Below, piece by piece: positions 7,825 to 16,879 of a stretch of DNA of 64,000 nucleotides. This DNA comes from DATKZM01 sp035527975 (lineage in GTDB: Bacteria; Pseudomonadota; Alphaproteobacteria; JAPULJ01): the NCBI GenBank assembly GCA_035527975.1, contig DATKZM010000042.1:1-64000 (forward strand), given 5' to 3'. How positions within the stretch are numbered: the stretch's first letter is position 1; each line of letters begins with the position of its first letter. The notes under the pieces are model-generated. The model saw only the letters and a program-made list of their open reading frames with translations, did not search any database and was not told where the DNA came from. A program made the translations under genes and the position numbers.

Positions 7825-8697
7825 ATGATAATTCCGGGCCACAACAAAGCGATCCGGCCGATCCGCGCCGCGTTGGTCGCGATCCTGTTGCTCGTGCCCT
7901 ATACCGGGCCCGCGACGGCGGCGTTCGATGCGCTCCTCGCGCCAAAATCTCGGCTCTGGGAGCGCTGGACCGCCCACGATCCGCACGCCGCGTCCCGTAT
8001 CGATCACGGCGCCTGGGACCGCATTTTGAAGCGCTATCTCATCCGCGACGAAGCTGGCCTCAACCGGTTCGCCTATGGCCGCGTGTCGCCGCAGGATCGC
8101 AAAGAGCTCGGCGCCTACATCCGAAGGCTGGTGGCCGCGCACGTGCGCCGATACGCGCGGGGCGAGCAGCTGGCCTACTGGATAAATCTGTATAACGCGC
8201 TGACCGTGCAGGTGGTGCTCGGCCGCTATCCGGTCGCCTCGATCCGCGATATCGATATTTCACCGGGCCTCTTCGCCAATGGCCCGTGGGACAAGAAGCT
8301 GCTGGCGATCGAGGGTACGCCGATCAGCCTCAACGATATCGAACACCGGATCCTGCGGCCGATCTGGCGCGATGCGCGCATTCACTACGCGCTCAATTGC
8401 GCCTCGATCGGATGCCCCAATCTCCGTCGGACAGCCTTTACCGGCAAGAACGCTGGGCGGCTTCTGAATGCCGGCGCGCGCGACTACGTGAACAGCCCGC
8501 GCGGCGTATTGTTTGACGGGACCGCGCTCGTGGTTTCAAGCATCTATATCTGGTTCAAGGGCGATTTCGGCGGCAGCGATGCCAATGTCATCGCTCACCT
8601 CCGGCGCTACGCTGCGCCCAAGCTCAAAGGGAAGCTCAAGGGCGTAACGAAGATCGATCGCCACGCGTACGATTGGCGGATCAATGAACAGAAGTAA
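7825..8697 (+). CDS. Exported DUF547 domain protein
   Basis: The 290-residue product has an N-terminal signal peptide or anchor (AALVAILLLVPYTGPATA, residues 14-31). The DUF547 domain follows, recognised by YWINLYNALTVQVVL (about 115-130), HYALNCASIGCPNLR (about 188-202) and YVNSPRG. The conserved His-Cys pair of the second motif suggests an enzyme-like active site, but the family has no established general function. It ends nine bases before the convergent nicotinamidase gene and its product is probably periplasmic. Confidence 0.8.
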   Translation: MIIPGHNKAIRPIRAALVAILLLVPYTGPATAAFDALLAPKSRLWERWTAHDPHAASRIDHGAWDRILKRYLIRDEAGLNRFAYGRVSPQDRKELGAYIRRLVAAHVRRYARGEQLAYWINLYNALTVQVVLGRYPVASIRDIDISPGLFANGPWDKKLLAIEGTPISLNDIEHRILRPIWRDARIHYALNCASIGCPNLRRTAFTGKNAGRLLNAGARDYVNSPRGVLFDGTALVVSSIYIWFKGDFGGSDANVIAHLRRYAAPKLKGKLKGVTKIDRHAYDWRINEQK

Positions 8698-8706
8698 GCT
8701 CGCCGA

Positions 8707-9348
8707 TCACGATCGGATCTGCGCGCTTTCGATCACCGAGACCCCCTTCGCCGCGAAGCTGGCGCGTGCCGCCTCGAGGCTGCCCTCATTGTCGATGGCG
8801 CGGCAGGCGTCGTCGATCAGCACCGTCTCGAAACCACAGGCAAGCGCGTCTTCGGCCGAATAGCGGACGCAGAAGTCCAGCGCGAGCCCGGCCACGAAAA
8901 TGCGGTTCAACCCGCGCTCGCGGAGATATCCCGCCAGGCCCGTCGGCGTTGTGTGATCGTTCTCGAAAAAGGCAGAGTAGGAGTCGATCGCGCCGCGGTA
9001 GCCCTTGCGGATCACGAGTTCGGCATGGGCGATGTCCAGATCGGGGTGGAAAGCCGCGCCGTTGGTGGCCTGAACACAATGATCCGGCCACGTAACCTGT
9101 TCGCCGTAAGGCATCGTGATCGTCTCGAAGGGCGCCCTGCCGGGATGCGAGCTGGCGAAGGAGCCATGACCTGCCGGGTGCCAGTCCTGGGTCAGGACCA
9201 CATGGGCAAAGGACCTGGCGACGCGGTTGATGACCGGCACCACTGCATCGCCATCTGGCACGGCAAGGCTTCCACCGGGACAGAAATCGTTCTGCACATC
9301 GACGACGATGAAAACGTCATCGGGCTGGATCGTGACTGGGTCCGCCAT
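8707..9348 (-). CDS. pncA: Nicotinamidase
   Basis: The 213-residue isochorismatase-fold enzyme deamidates nicotinamide to nicotinate in NAD salvage. The triad is Asp in VVDVQNDFCPGGSL, Lys in RKGYRGAIDSYSAF and Cys in LALDFCVRYSAEDA. The metal site is visible as QDWHPAGHGSF, which separates PncA from other isochorismatase relatives. Start ATG 9348 has GGAGGG upstream; the longer frame to 9375 is rejected. The tRNA-Arg gene lies just upstream on the same strand. The gene is separate from the two isochorismatase-like genes in the catabolic island. Confidence 0.88.
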   Translation of the reverse strand: MADPVTIQPDDVFIVVDVQNDFCPGGSLAVPDGDAVVPVINRVARSFAHVVLTQDWHPAGHGSFASSHPGRAPFETITMPYGEQVTWPDHCVQATNGAAFHPDLDIAHAELVIRKGYRGAIDSYSAFFENDHTTPTGLAGYLRERGLNRIFVAGLALDFCVRYSAEDALACGFETVLIDDACRAIDNEGSLEAARASFAAKGVSVIESAQIRS

Positions 9349-9445
9349 AAATGCCCTCCGCCCTACTATTACCAATCAGCCGGTTCGCATTCTTTCACCC
9401 GTGACGGCACTTTGTCATCGGCATGTGCGAAAGGCAGAAGCGCGG

Positions 9446-9522
9446 TGGCGCGCCCGGCAGGACTCGAACCTGCAACCGTCGGCTTAGAAGGCCGGTGCTC
9501 TATCCGGTTGAGCTACGGGCGC
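9446..9522 (-). tRNA. tRNA-Arg (anticodon TCT)
   Basis: The 77-base minus-strand cloverleaf has acceptor GCGCCCG pairing with CGGGCGC, D-stem GCTC/GAGC, anticodon loop CTTCTAA (anticodon TCT), T-stem GCAGG/CCTGC with loop TTCGAGT, discriminator G, and an encoded CCA (9448-9446). The first anticodon-stem pair is a C-A mismatch. Confidence 0.95.
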
Positions 9523-9564
9523 CAATGCGCCTGACGTCATAGCAGAGGAGGACCACAAAACCCA

Positions 9565-9867
9565 TCAGCCCGGCGGCTGCCAGCGGAAATTGTCCGCATA
9601 GTTTTTGGGCCGGACACGCTGCTCGCGCGGCTCATCGACCTCGGCGGCAAGGCCGCGTCTTTTTGCGTAAGCCAGCGCGTCCTGCTTGGAGGCAAAGCCC
9701 AGCCGGATCTGGCCGCGCGTATCGCCTGAGCTGACCCAGCCCATCAACGGGTCGTGCGCCTTAGCTGCGGCGGGCTCGAATTCGAGCACCCAGCGCTTCG
9801 TGTTGCCCCGCCCCGACTGCATCGCGGTCTTGGCGGGCCGGTAAATCCTGACGCGTGGCTGGGCCAT
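9565..9867 (-). CDS. Complex I accessory subunit, NDUFS4-like (ETC complex I subunit)
   Basis: The 100-residue product matches the NDUFS4/18-kDa accessory subunit that stabilises the matrix arm of NADH:ubiquinone oxidoreductase. Visible features are the N-terminal RVRIYRPAKTAMQSG, WVLEFEP, the DPLMGWVSSGDTRGQIRL core and the C-terminal RPKNYADNF. Alphaproteobacterial homologues have this same short length. It lies between tRNA-Arg and tRNA-Pro on the same strand. Its presence is the strongest taxonomic marker in the window. Confidence 0.88.
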   Translation of the reverse strand: MAQPRVRIYRPAKTAMQSGRGNTKRWVLEFEPAAAKAHDPLMGWVSSGDTRGQIRLGFASKQDALAYAKRRGLAAEVDEPREQRVRPKNYADNFRWQPPG

Positions 9868-9903
9868 AACAGTCCTCGTTGGCTAGCTGCCGCGGTCGCC
9901 GAC

Positions 9904-9980
9904 TGGTCGGGGCGCCCGGATTCGAACCGGGGACCTCCTGCTCCCAAAGCAGGCGCGCTACCAGCCTGCGCTACGCCCCG
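9904..9980 (-). tRNA. tRNA-Pro (anticodon TGG)
   Basis: The 77-base minus-strand cloverleaf has acceptor CGGGGCG/CGCCCCG, anticodon stem CCTGC/GCAGG enclosing TTTGGGA (anticodon TGG), T-arm with GGTTCGAATCC, discriminator A, and encoded CCA (9906-9904). Confidence 0.96.
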
Positions 9981-10133
9981 CGTCTCGGCATATAAGCCGT
10001 CTGGCGCAATTTCGCAACGACGCTCGCTGGCCAAAAACGGGACCAAACAGACAGAAAGCTGCTCTGAACAGGTCCGGTCTCGAACCAGATTGACGCCGAG
10101 GGGCTCTGTAAAACCGCGGCCTTTCGGCCCGGT

Positions 10134-10871
10134 TCAATGCCCGGAAAAGAGGCAGCCAAACCCTGACAAGCGATCCCGGATGCCTAGTCGCCTCAAAGTA
10201 TGCCAGTAGCCAACGGTATTGACCGACAATACCGGCTTGCCGAGTTCGGCCTCTGCCTCAGCGGCGATCCGTGCTGCAGGCAGGTTGGTGCCAACCTGCA
10301 GAACGGCGTCAATGCGCTCACCGCTAAGTTTCCCGAATGTCTCGCGTATGACCGCCGGCTCGGTTGCGGCAATCGCATAAGCGGTGTCGTATTGCAGCGC
10401 CACGACCATATGCACCCGGCAGCCCGCATCCTCGAAGAAATCCCGGACCAGCGCATCGTCAGCGCTGAGATAAGGCGAAAGGATCGCGATATCCGTGGCC
10501 GCCAGTACAGCGAGCGCCGCGGTAAACGCAAGCGACGGCACGACCACCGGGACGCCGGCTTGTTCGGACAGATCGGTTTGAAATCGTTCCGCGCCGGCAA
10601 GGCCGCCCGCGAACGAATCGTGTGAGTGGCCGAGCAAAATGATATCGGGAGCGACCTGCATGATCCGGTTGATCGCGCCGGCAATATCGAAATCGAGCGA
10701 GCCGATCTTGGCCGTGGCGGGATCGTAGCCGGCGGGCCGATGCTTGAATTCCATCCGCGCGGCATGATTGGTAACGCCGGGCGGACGCATGTCGTTCAGC
10801 TCGGGCTCGACGGTGGTGTTGCGGGCCGGGACCAGAACGCCGATCTTGCCGCGCGGCGACAGCGTGTTCAC
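10134..10871 (-). CDS. Asp/Glu racemase superfamily (maleate isomerase/arylmalonate decarboxylase-like), no catalytic Cys
   Basis: The 245-residue protein has the two-Rossmann-lobe fold of maleate cis-trans isomerase and arylmalonate decarboxylase: GVLVPARNTTVEPEL at the N-terminus and VLSVNTVGYWHTLRRLG at the C-terminus. In active relatives one cysteine lies in each lobe (G-C-T-[AS] and S-C-T-x). Here those positions read LLGHSHDSFAGG and LQVGTNLPAAR, so both cysteines are missing. The start overlaps the 3' end of the adjacent monooxygenase gene by four bases (same strand), so the two are cotranslated. The reaction is unknown; it may be an isomerase-fold enzyme with changed chemistry. A paralogue at 13879 has the same changes. 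Confidence 0.75.
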   Translation of the reverse strand: MNTLSPRGKIGVLVPARNTTVEPELNDMRPPGVTNHAARMEFKHRPAGYDPATAKIGSLDFDIAGAINRIMQVAPDIILLGHSHDSFAGGLAGAERFQTDLSEQAGVPVVVPSLAFTAALAVLAATDIAILSPYLSADDALVRDFFEDAGCRVHMVVALQYDTAYAIAATEPAVIRETFGKLSGERIDAVLQVGTNLPAARIAAEAEAELGKPVLSVNTVGYWHTLRRLGIRDRLSGFGCLFSGH

Positions 10872-11983
10872 GAGACGGCACGGACCGCAGCGGGACCCAA
10901 CCGGGCGCGCACCCGCGGCATCACCTCCCTTGCGAGGAGATCCATGGAGCGAAGCCAGCCGCCGCGGGCGCCGGCGTCGGAATAGTCAAAGCCGATTTGC
11001 AGCAGGACGCCGAACCCGCCGGTGACCTCGTATTGCTCGACGATCTGCTCGACCACCTGATCGGGATCGCCCACAAACCAGGTGCCGTGATCAACCAGAT
11101 AACCGGCATCGACCGGCGCATCGCCAGGGGCACCGGCGCGGCGGAACATGTCCTCGATGCCGAGGCGCTGCGCGATGACGCTGAAGTAGCGGTTCCAGAA
11201 CCTGCCCATGAAGCCGTCTACCACGGCCTGCCGCGCCTCGGCCTTGGTGTCCGCGACATAGATCTCGCGGATGTGGCGCCAGTTCGCGCGGCTTGGGGTG
11301 CGGCCTGATATCGCGGCCCCCTCCTCGACCGACGACCAGTGCACCGCGACGTGCTCGGGCGCCACGTTGAAACTGAGCGGGATATAACCGTGCTCGCCGG
11401 CGGTCTTCAGCGAGCCGGAATTCGGCATGAACCCCGCAAAGCCGATGCGCGGCTCTGCCGGCGCAAAGGGCGTGAGGTGCCAATAGTAGTTTTCACTGTA
11501 ATTTGCCGGACGGCGCACGGTCCAGTACTCGCCGTCGAAATCGTCCGGGCCACCCTCTTTCCAGCAATCGAGGATGATGCGTAGCGCCTCTTGCGACATC
11601 TTCTGGCTCTCTCCCGAGCGCAGGTCGAGCCCGTAAAGCTGCCCGTCGGTCAGCGTGCCGCCAGCGCCGAAGCCGAACATCAGGCGGCCCTTCGCCATGT
11701 GATCGAGTTGGGCCAGTTCGGCGGCGAGCCTGACCGGATGCTGCTGGTAGAGCACTTCGACGCCGGTGCCCAGGCGAATGCGTTCGGTCTGGCCGAGCGC
11801 GCCCGCGATGATCTGCTGCGGCGAGACCAGCGGCTCCCACGGGCTGGTGATGTGCTGGCCGATCCAGGCCTCGCTGTAACCAAGCGTGTCGGCACGGCCG
11901 ATCATCTCCAAATTCCAGGCGATGGTCTCGGCAAGCGGCCGCTCCGCTTGTGCCGCGGGCATCAGGAAAAGTCCAAGTTCCAA
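10868..11983 (-). CDS. Luciferase-like (LLM) flavin-dependent monooxygenase
   Basis: This 371-residue TIM-barrel enzyme of the bacterial luciferase family would use reduced FMN and oxygen to oxidise a small organic substrate. Recognisable parts are LELGLFLMPAA at the start, EAWIGQH near residue 45, the IRLGTGVEVLYQQHPVRLAAE strand-helix and GRLMFGFGAGG. I chose TTG 11983 because AAAGGGG lies at proper spacing; the reading upstream has no family character. It forms an operon with the racemase-like gene (four-base overlap). Two other LLM genes lie in the island at 23637 and 25626, not closely similar by eye. Confidence 0.8.
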   Translation of the reverse strand: MELGLFLMPAAQAERPLAETIAWNLEMIGRADTLGYSEAWIGQHITSPWEPLVSPQQIIAGALGQTERIRLGTGVEVLYQQHPVRLAAELAQLDHMAKGRLMFGFGAGGTLTDGQLYGLDLRSGESQKMSQEALRIILDCWKEGGPDDFDGEYWTVRRPANYSENYYWHLTPFAPAEPRIGFAGFMPNSGSLKTAGEHGYIPLSFNVAPEHVAVHWSSVEEGAAISGRTPSRANWRHIREIYVADTKAEARQAVVDGFMGRFWNRYFSVIAQRLGIEDMFRRAGAPGDAPVDAGYLVDHGTWFVGDPDQVVEQIVEQYEVTGGFGVLLQIGFDYSDAGARGGWLRSMDLLAREVMPRVRARLGPAAVRAVS

Positions 11984-12190
11984 GCCGCACCCCTTTATTT
12001 CCGGGCCGAATGCATACCAGTCATAGGCCGATTTTGTAATGTCGCTGGTCGCGGTTCGGCATGAATTTGTATGGCGAGGCGGCAAATTCGCGTGAAGCCA
12101 AGGTCGACGATCGCTTCCGCAAGCGCCCGGACTACCCTAAGCTGACCACCGATACGATACCAAAAAGCAACTCCTTCCAGCCGTCTGACG

Positions 12191-12943
12191 ATGACCGACA
12201 ACAGCGACCGAAAGCATGAGTACGGCTGGCGCGCTCGTCTGGGCGTCATCGTGCCGCCGACCAATACGGTCAACGAAGCCGAGTGGCAGCGCCTGGCACC
12301 GCAGGGCGTGAGCGTGCATGCCACGCGCATGCCGCTCCACACGGACACCGACACTGAAGAGGGCGAGCGTGCCCTCTATGCCGACCTCGAACACGCGGTG
12401 ACCGATCTGAGCGCCGCCGGCATGAGCGTCATCGCCTATGGCTGCACCGCGGGCTCGATGGTGGAGCCCCTGACACGTCTTACCGACTACATGACTGGGC
12501 TGTGCAAACGGCCAACGGTCGCCACCGCACCCGCCATCGTTGGGGCATTGCAGGCACTGGGCGTTGCCAAGGTCTCGGTCGCCACGCCCTATCACGAAGC
12601 ACTCAACCAGCATGAGAAGGCTTTTCTGGCCGCGAACGGGATCGAGACGCTGGCCATCGCCGGCCTCGGCATCGGCGCAGGCGGTGCCCATGAATACACC
12701 CAGATCGCCTGCCGCCCCGCCTCCGATGCGTTCGATCTCGCTATATCGGTCGATCGCGCCGACGCCGAGGCGATCGTGATCAGCTGCACGGATTTCGCAA
12801 CGCTTCCGATCATCGAGCGCCTAGAACGAACGCTGGACAAGCCGGTGGTGACCAGCAACCAGGCAACCTTTTGGGCCGCCGCGCGCGCTGCCGGCATCGC
12901 CGATCGCGTGGACGGGGCTGGCCGGCTGCTGCGCGCGCACTGA
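12191..12943 (+). CDS. Maleate isomerase/arylmalonate decarboxylase family, both catalytic Cys present
   Basis: The 250-residue protein is a second member of the Asp/Glu racemase superfamily in the island. It keeps both active-site cysteines: AYGCTAGSMVE (near residue 82) and VISCTDFATLPII (near residue 198), and begins with LGVIVPPTNTVNEAEW, as in maleate cis-trans isomerase (NicE). Maleate-to-fumarate isomerisation is therefore plausible. It is the first gene of a plus-strand pair with an SDR and diverges from the LLM gene over about 200 bases that should hold both promoters. Confidence 0.78.
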   Translation: MTDNSDRKHEYGWRARLGVIVPPTNTVNEAEWQRLAPQGVSVHATRMPLHTDTDTEEGERALYADLEHAVTDLSAAGMSVIAYGCTAGSMVEPLTRLTDYMTGLCKRPTVATAPAIVGALQALGVAKVSVATPYHEALNQHEKAFLAANGIETLAIAGLGIGAGGAHEYTQIACRPASDAFDLAISVDRADAEAIVISCTDFATLPIIERLERTLDKPVVTSNQATFWAAARAAGIADRVDGAGRLLRAH

Positions 12944-13007
12944 CGGATCCGGCGGACGCAACAAGACGTCGCATGCAATCGGGCACAAAAATAGGGAGCG
13001 CGAGGAC

Positions 13008-13856
13008 GTGGTAGAGGGGAACGGCGGGTATCCGTCATTGAAAGACCGGGTCGCGATCGTCACCGGGGGCGGCCGGGGGCTCGGCTACGAGATGGCGATG
13101 GCACTGATGGAAGCCGGCGCAAAGGTGATGATCACGAGTGCGCGCGAAACGGGCGAGCTCGACAGGGTTGCTGCCGAAGCGAAGGCCATCAACGGCGACG
13201 GCGAATTGGCCGCAACCCAGGCCGATGTCTGCGACTACGACGCCTGTGAGCGGGTCGTGCGCGAAACCAAGGAGCGCTTCGGCGCGGTCCATTGCCTGGT
13301 GAACAATGCCGCGCGCGGACTCAAATCGGTCAATCCCGACTACGTACTCAACCCAACGCGTTTCTTCGAGCACCCTGTGGCGGGCTGGCACGAGATCATC
13401 ACCACGAACCTGCTTGGCCCTTTCCACATGGCCCGCGCGGCCGCGCCGGGCATGGTGGCGCAAGGGTTCGGGCGGATCATCAATATCTCCACCAGCGACA
13501 TCACGATGATCCGCAAAGGCTACTCGCCTTACGGGCCGACCAAGGCGGCGGTCGAAGCGATGTCGCGGGTCTGGGCGCAGGACCTTGCTGGTACCGGCGT
13601 GACGGTAAACGTCTATCTGCCGGGCGGCGCGACCGATACCGCGATCCTGCCCGATATGGAGAACAAACGCGGCGCCGATGGCAATCTGCTCGAGCCCGGC
13701 ATCATGCGGGCTCCGATCCTGTGGCTCTGTTCAGATGCGTCCAATGAACATTCCGGCGAGCGCTATATCGCGCGCCTCTGGGACGACAGCCTTCCGCCCG
13801 CCGAGGCGGCGGCCCGAGCGCGCGATGTTCATCACGACAAACCCGGGATCATGTGA
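13008..13856 (+). CDS. Short-chain dehydrogenase/reductase (SDR)
   Basis: The 282-residue classical SDR oxidises or reduces an alcohol/carbonyl with NAD(P). The cofactor loop is TGGGRGLG (residues 20-27), NNAA is near 101, the active-site Ser is in NISTSD and the catalytic pair is YGPTK. The C-terminus is longer than average. The start is GTG 13008, preceded by GCGAGGA. It follows the Cys-containing racemase by 64 bases and so belongs to the same catabolic unit. The substrate is not predictable. Confidence 0.85.
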   Translation: MVEGNGGYPSLKDRVAIVTGGGRGLGYEMAMALMEAGAKVMITSARETGELDRVAAEAKAINGDGELAATQADVCDYDACERVVRETKERFGAVHCLVNNAARGLKSVNPDYVLNPTRFFEHPVAGWHEIITTNLLGPFHMARAAAPGMVAQGFGRIINISTSDITMIRKGYSPYGPTKAAVEAMSRVWAQDLAGTGVTVNVYLPGGATDTAILPDMENKRGADGNLLEPGIMRAPILWLCSDASNEHSGERYIARLWDDSLPPAEAAARARDVHHDKPGIM

Positions 13857-13878
13857 GCGGCGAAATCGACCAGCCGCC

Positions 13879-14625
13879 TCAATGCTCCATCAGCAGCGAG
13901 CCATACCCGGGAACCTTATCGTCGATGCCGGCCTGGCGGAGCGACCACCAATAGGTCGCGGTGTTGATCGCGATCACCGGCTTGTCGAGCCAGAATTCCG
14001 CGATCCCGGCGACGCGCGCCATGGCGAGATTGGTGCCGACCTGCACGATTGCCTCGACGGAGTCATCATTCACCTCAATTAGAGCGTCGCGCAGCTCCTT
14101 CTCCGAGACATGGGCGATGAGCTGGGGGCTGGCGCATTTGAAGCCCTTGAGGTTCACCACCTCGAAGCCGCAATCGGTGAAGAATTTGTGCACTTGCTCG
14201 TCGCCAATCGGCATGTACGGAGTGACGACCGAGATGCGCTTGATGTCGCCATAGCGCCGGAGCGCTTCCTGACAAGCATCCGAGCCCATCGAGACCGGCA
14301 CACCCGCCCGCTCCTCGCAGTTTTTCTGGAAAATCTTCGAGCCCTCGAGGCCATCCCAGAAAGTCTCCGCCGACATGCCCATGATGACGCGTGCCGGAGA
14401 GCAGGTCACAACGCGGTCGATTGCTTCCATCAGCGTGGCGCGAATGTCGTGCATCAGCTGATCGAAATCCTCGTCACCGCCGATCTCATTGTCGGGAATG
14501 TGGATGCGCGAGAAGTGGTTGGTGACGCCGAAGGGCCGCATGCTGTCGAATTCGGGTTGTACCGAGGTGTTGGTCGAGGGCGCGATGACGCCGAATTTCA
14601 TGCGGTAGCCGAGCGAGTCGGTCAT
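13879..14625 (-). CDS. Asp/Glu racemase superfamily protein, second paralogue without catalytic Cys
   Basis: The 248-residue product is a third family member: FGVIAPSTNTSVQPEFDSM at the N-terminus and VIAINTATYWWSLRQAGI at the C-terminus. Where relatives have cysteines it has IMGMSAETFWDG and VQVGTNLAMAR. The QVGTN substitution is shared with the protein at 10134, so the two define a subgroup. Start ATG 14625 has AGGGGGAA upstream. It is in a minus-strand row with an amidohydrolase (14663) and an FAD monooxygenase (15473), as NicE is associated with NicF and NicC in nicotinate degradation. Confidence 0.75.
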   Translation of the reverse strand: MTDSLGYRMKFGVIAPSTNTSVQPEFDSMRPFGVTNHFSRIHIPDNEIGGDEDFDQLMHDIRATLMEAIDRVVTCSPARVIMGMSAETFWDGLEGSKIFQKNCEERAGVPVSMGSDACQEALRRYGDIKRISVVTPYMPIGDEQVHKFFTDCGFEVVNLKGFKCASPQLIAHVSEKELRDALIEVNDDSVEAIVQVGTNLAMARVAGIAEFWLDKPVIAINTATYWWSLRQAGIDDKVPGYGSLLMEH

Positions 14626-14662
14626 TGAATTCCCCCTACTGGATCTAACAAAATCAGTCGCG

Positions 14663-15295
14663 TCAGGCCGCCGATGCGATGCGATCAAGTCTGCCAACGA
14701 CCTCCTCGCAGGTCATCAGGTCGGCATATTTCTGGCCCATATCGAAGAGGTTCGCCTCGTGCGGGCCGATCGCGCGATCGCCCACGCAGTCGGTCACGAC
14801 GATGGTAAGGAAGTTGTAGCTCAGCGCATCGACGACGCTGGCACGCACGCAGCCGCTGGTCGTGCAGCCGGTTACCAAGAGCGTGTCTACGCCTCGATTG
14901 ATAAGCCAACCCAATAGTTCGGTGCCGAAGAACGCCGAGGCCTGGCGCTTGCGGATGATGAACTCGCCTGGAACGGGCGCCAGCTCAGCGACGATCTGTG
15001 AGACTTCGGCGGTTTCGGTCAGGGTTTTGAGGCTCGGCGCCTTCAGGGTGAATACCCCCGCATCGGAACCGTCGTCTGCATAGACCACGCGGGTGAAGGC
15101 CACGGGGATCTTGTTCGCCCGGCACGCGGCCAACAGCGCACGGGTCTTTTCGATCGCCGGCCCGATATTGCCGCCGCCGAACTGGTCGGGATCGTTAAAG
15201 CCGTTGACGAAATCGACGATCAGCAGCGCCGGTCGGTCGCCGAAACCCGAGCTGTGCCCCAATCCCTGGCGTGCATAGATATCGAGCTCACTCAT
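14663..15295 (-). CDS. Isochorismatase-fold amidohydrolase (N-carbamoylsarcosine/maleamate amidase type)
   Basis: The 210-residue enzyme would hydrolyse an amide or carbamoyl nitrogen. The triad is Asp in LLIVDFVNGF, Lys in IIRKRQASAFFGT and Cys in TGCTTSGCVRASVVDA. The stretch from CTTSGCVRAS to GPHEANLFDM is characteristic of N-carbamoylsarcosine amidohydrolase and the maleamate amidase NicF. Start ATG 15295 follows AAAGGAGG. It lies 37 bases upstream of the Cys-less racemase, in line with a release-ammonia-then-isomerise logic, which is inference. Confidence 0.8.
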   Translation of the reverse strand: MSELDIYARQGLGHSSGFGDRPALLIVDFVNGFNDPDQFGGGNIGPAIEKTRALLAACRANKIPVAFTRVVYADDGSDAGVFTLKAPSLKTLTETAEVSQIVAELAPVPGEFIIRKRQASAFFGTELLGWLINRGVDTLLVTGCTTSGCVRASVVDALSYNFLTIVVTDCVGDRAIGPHEANLFDMGQKYADLMTCEEVVGRLDRIASAA

Positions 15296-15472
15296 CGCAA
15301 CGCCTCCTTTGTCGAGCCCGGCGGCCATCGCCAGATCAACGTGTCCTACCCGGATCGTACACAATTTTCCGCCGGGACATGCACTTCCTTGGTGAGCCGC
15401 CGTCATGCGCAGCGTGCCGCAAGCGCAGGGCAGATATCCCGGAGACTTGACTACAACGGCGCCTGCTGACCG

Positions 15473-16669
15473 TCAGGGGATCGCCGCGGCCCGGCGCACG
15501 GCATCGATCATCGAGGCGCGTAGCATCATCGCGTAGGTGGCGTCCGGATCCTCGGCGGCCTGGCGCAACTCGTCCAGCGCGGCGGCGCGTTTATCCGGGT
15601 CGCGCTCGCTCATCAGCCGCTGGTTGCGCATCGTCGCTTCCTTGACGTATTCGATCGCAACCGGCCGCCGTTGGCGCTCATACTGGTCGAGCAGGTCGCG
15701 GTCGCCGCCGTTCCAGACCTTCACCAGCCGTTCGCCAAGATTGAAGGCATCGTGCAATCCGCCATTGAGCCCCATGCCGCCCAATGGGTTGTTGATGTGC
15801 GCGGCGTCCCCGGCGAGGAAGACGCGGCCGGCCCGGTATTTCTGGGCGACCCGCTGATGGATGCGGTAGAGCGTGCGATGGGCGATCTCGTATGGCTCGG
15901 GCCGCGCCAGCAGGCTCTGCATCCGCGCCTCGATGAACGCATCCGATAGCGCCACCTCCTTGGCCAGATCGGGGGCAACCGGAAACAGCACCCGCCACAG
16001 CGACTTGACCCGCAGCAGCACCAGCCATTCCTCGGGATCGGAGATGTAGTTGATGTAGGTCAGCTGGGGAAAATGATCGGCGAGCTCGTATTGCGTCGAG
16101 ACGGAGAGAAAGAGCTCCTCGAAGGTAAATCCCTCGAACTCGACGCCGAGCGCGGTACGCACCGCGCTGGCGGCCCCGTCGGCGCCGATCAGATAGCGGC
16201 CGGCGAGGCACACGGCGCCCTCCGGGCCCGCAACCTCGAGGGTGACGCCCGACCCATCCTGGCGCAGGCCGGTGGCCCGGTGTCCGAAGAGCACCTCCGC
16301 ATGGTCGTAGGCCGCCAGATCAGCCAACGCGAACCGCACCAGTCGCCATTGCTCGCATTGCACCCGATAAGGATGCGCCGTGTCATTGCGAAGCGCCGCC
16401 ATGTCGAGGGTTACGACGGGACCGGTTTTCCGATCTCTGATCTGCCAACTGGGCGCGATCAGCCCCTCGTCGATCAAACGTTGCGTGATGCCGAGCCCAT
16501 CCAGCATGTCGAGGGTCGGCGGATGGAAGGTCGAGGCGCGCAAATCCTCGATTGGCTCGGCCTCGGCCTCGCAGACGACAACCGGTATGTCAGCGCGCGC
16601 CAGAAGCAGCGCGGCGATCAGCCCCACCGGCCCCCCGCCGGCGATCAATACACGATCCGTCTCTGCCAT
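15473..16669 (-). CDS. FAD-dependent aromatic-ring-type monooxygenase
   Basis: The 398-residue group A flavoprotein hydroxylase (UbiH/PHBH type) uses NAD(P)H and oxygen. Its motifs are complete: the dinucleotide fold IAGGGPVGLIAALLLA at the N-terminus, the DG motif YLIGADGAASAVR and the GD motif VFLAGDAAHINNPLGGMG. Typical substrates are hydroxylated aromatics or N-heteroaromatics such as 6-hydroxynicotinate (NicC). Start ATG 16669 is chosen because the FAD loop begins a few residues later. It is divergent from the deacetylase-Liv operon over about 210 bases. Confidence 0.82.
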   Translation of the reverse strand: MAETDRVLIAGGGPVGLIAALLLARADIPVVVCEAEAEPIEDLRASTFHPPTLDMLDGLGITQRLIDEGLIAPSWQIRDRKTGPVVTLDMAALRNDTAHPYRVQCEQWRLVRFALADLAAYDHAEVLFGHRATGLRQDGSGVTLEVAGPEGAVCLAGRYLIGADGAASAVRTALGVEFEGFTFEELFLSVSTQYELADHFPQLTYINYISDPEEWLVLLRVKSLWRVLFPVAPDLAKEVALSDAFIEARMQSLLARPEPYEIAHRTLYRIHQRVAQKYRAGRVFLAGDAAHINNPLGGMGLNGGLHDAFNLGERLVKVWNGGDRDLLDQYERQRRPVAIEYVKEATMRNQRLMSERDPDKRAAALDELRQAAEDPDATYAMMLRASMIDAVRRAAAIP

Positions 16670-16879
16670 TGCGTTGTCCGTTGTCCCCAGGCCGCCTCGT
16701 ATCGCCGGCCGAGATGTTAGCGGCCCGTCGGCCCGTTGCGAAGCTGTGGCAAATCTCCGGCGCTTTGGTGATGAGGGCATGCGAAGCGCCGATTTGCAAT
16801 GCAACCGACGACGCGTTGACATTGCCAGGGGCTCTATAGAGTATTGATTTCAGGGAGTTTGTGAGGATGGGAGGGGCCG

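Noticed and set aside
7646..7828. Small plus-strand frame in the hsp20-DUF547 gap
   Set aside because: No ribosome binding site, no conserved features; the gap more likely holds the two divergent promoters.
12191..16669. A standard nicotinate-degradation (nic) operon
   Set aside because: Families match NicC, NicE and NicF in part, but no NicX-type dioxygenase or NicAB hydroxylase is adjacent and the gene orientation is mixed, so the specific pathway cannot be assigned.
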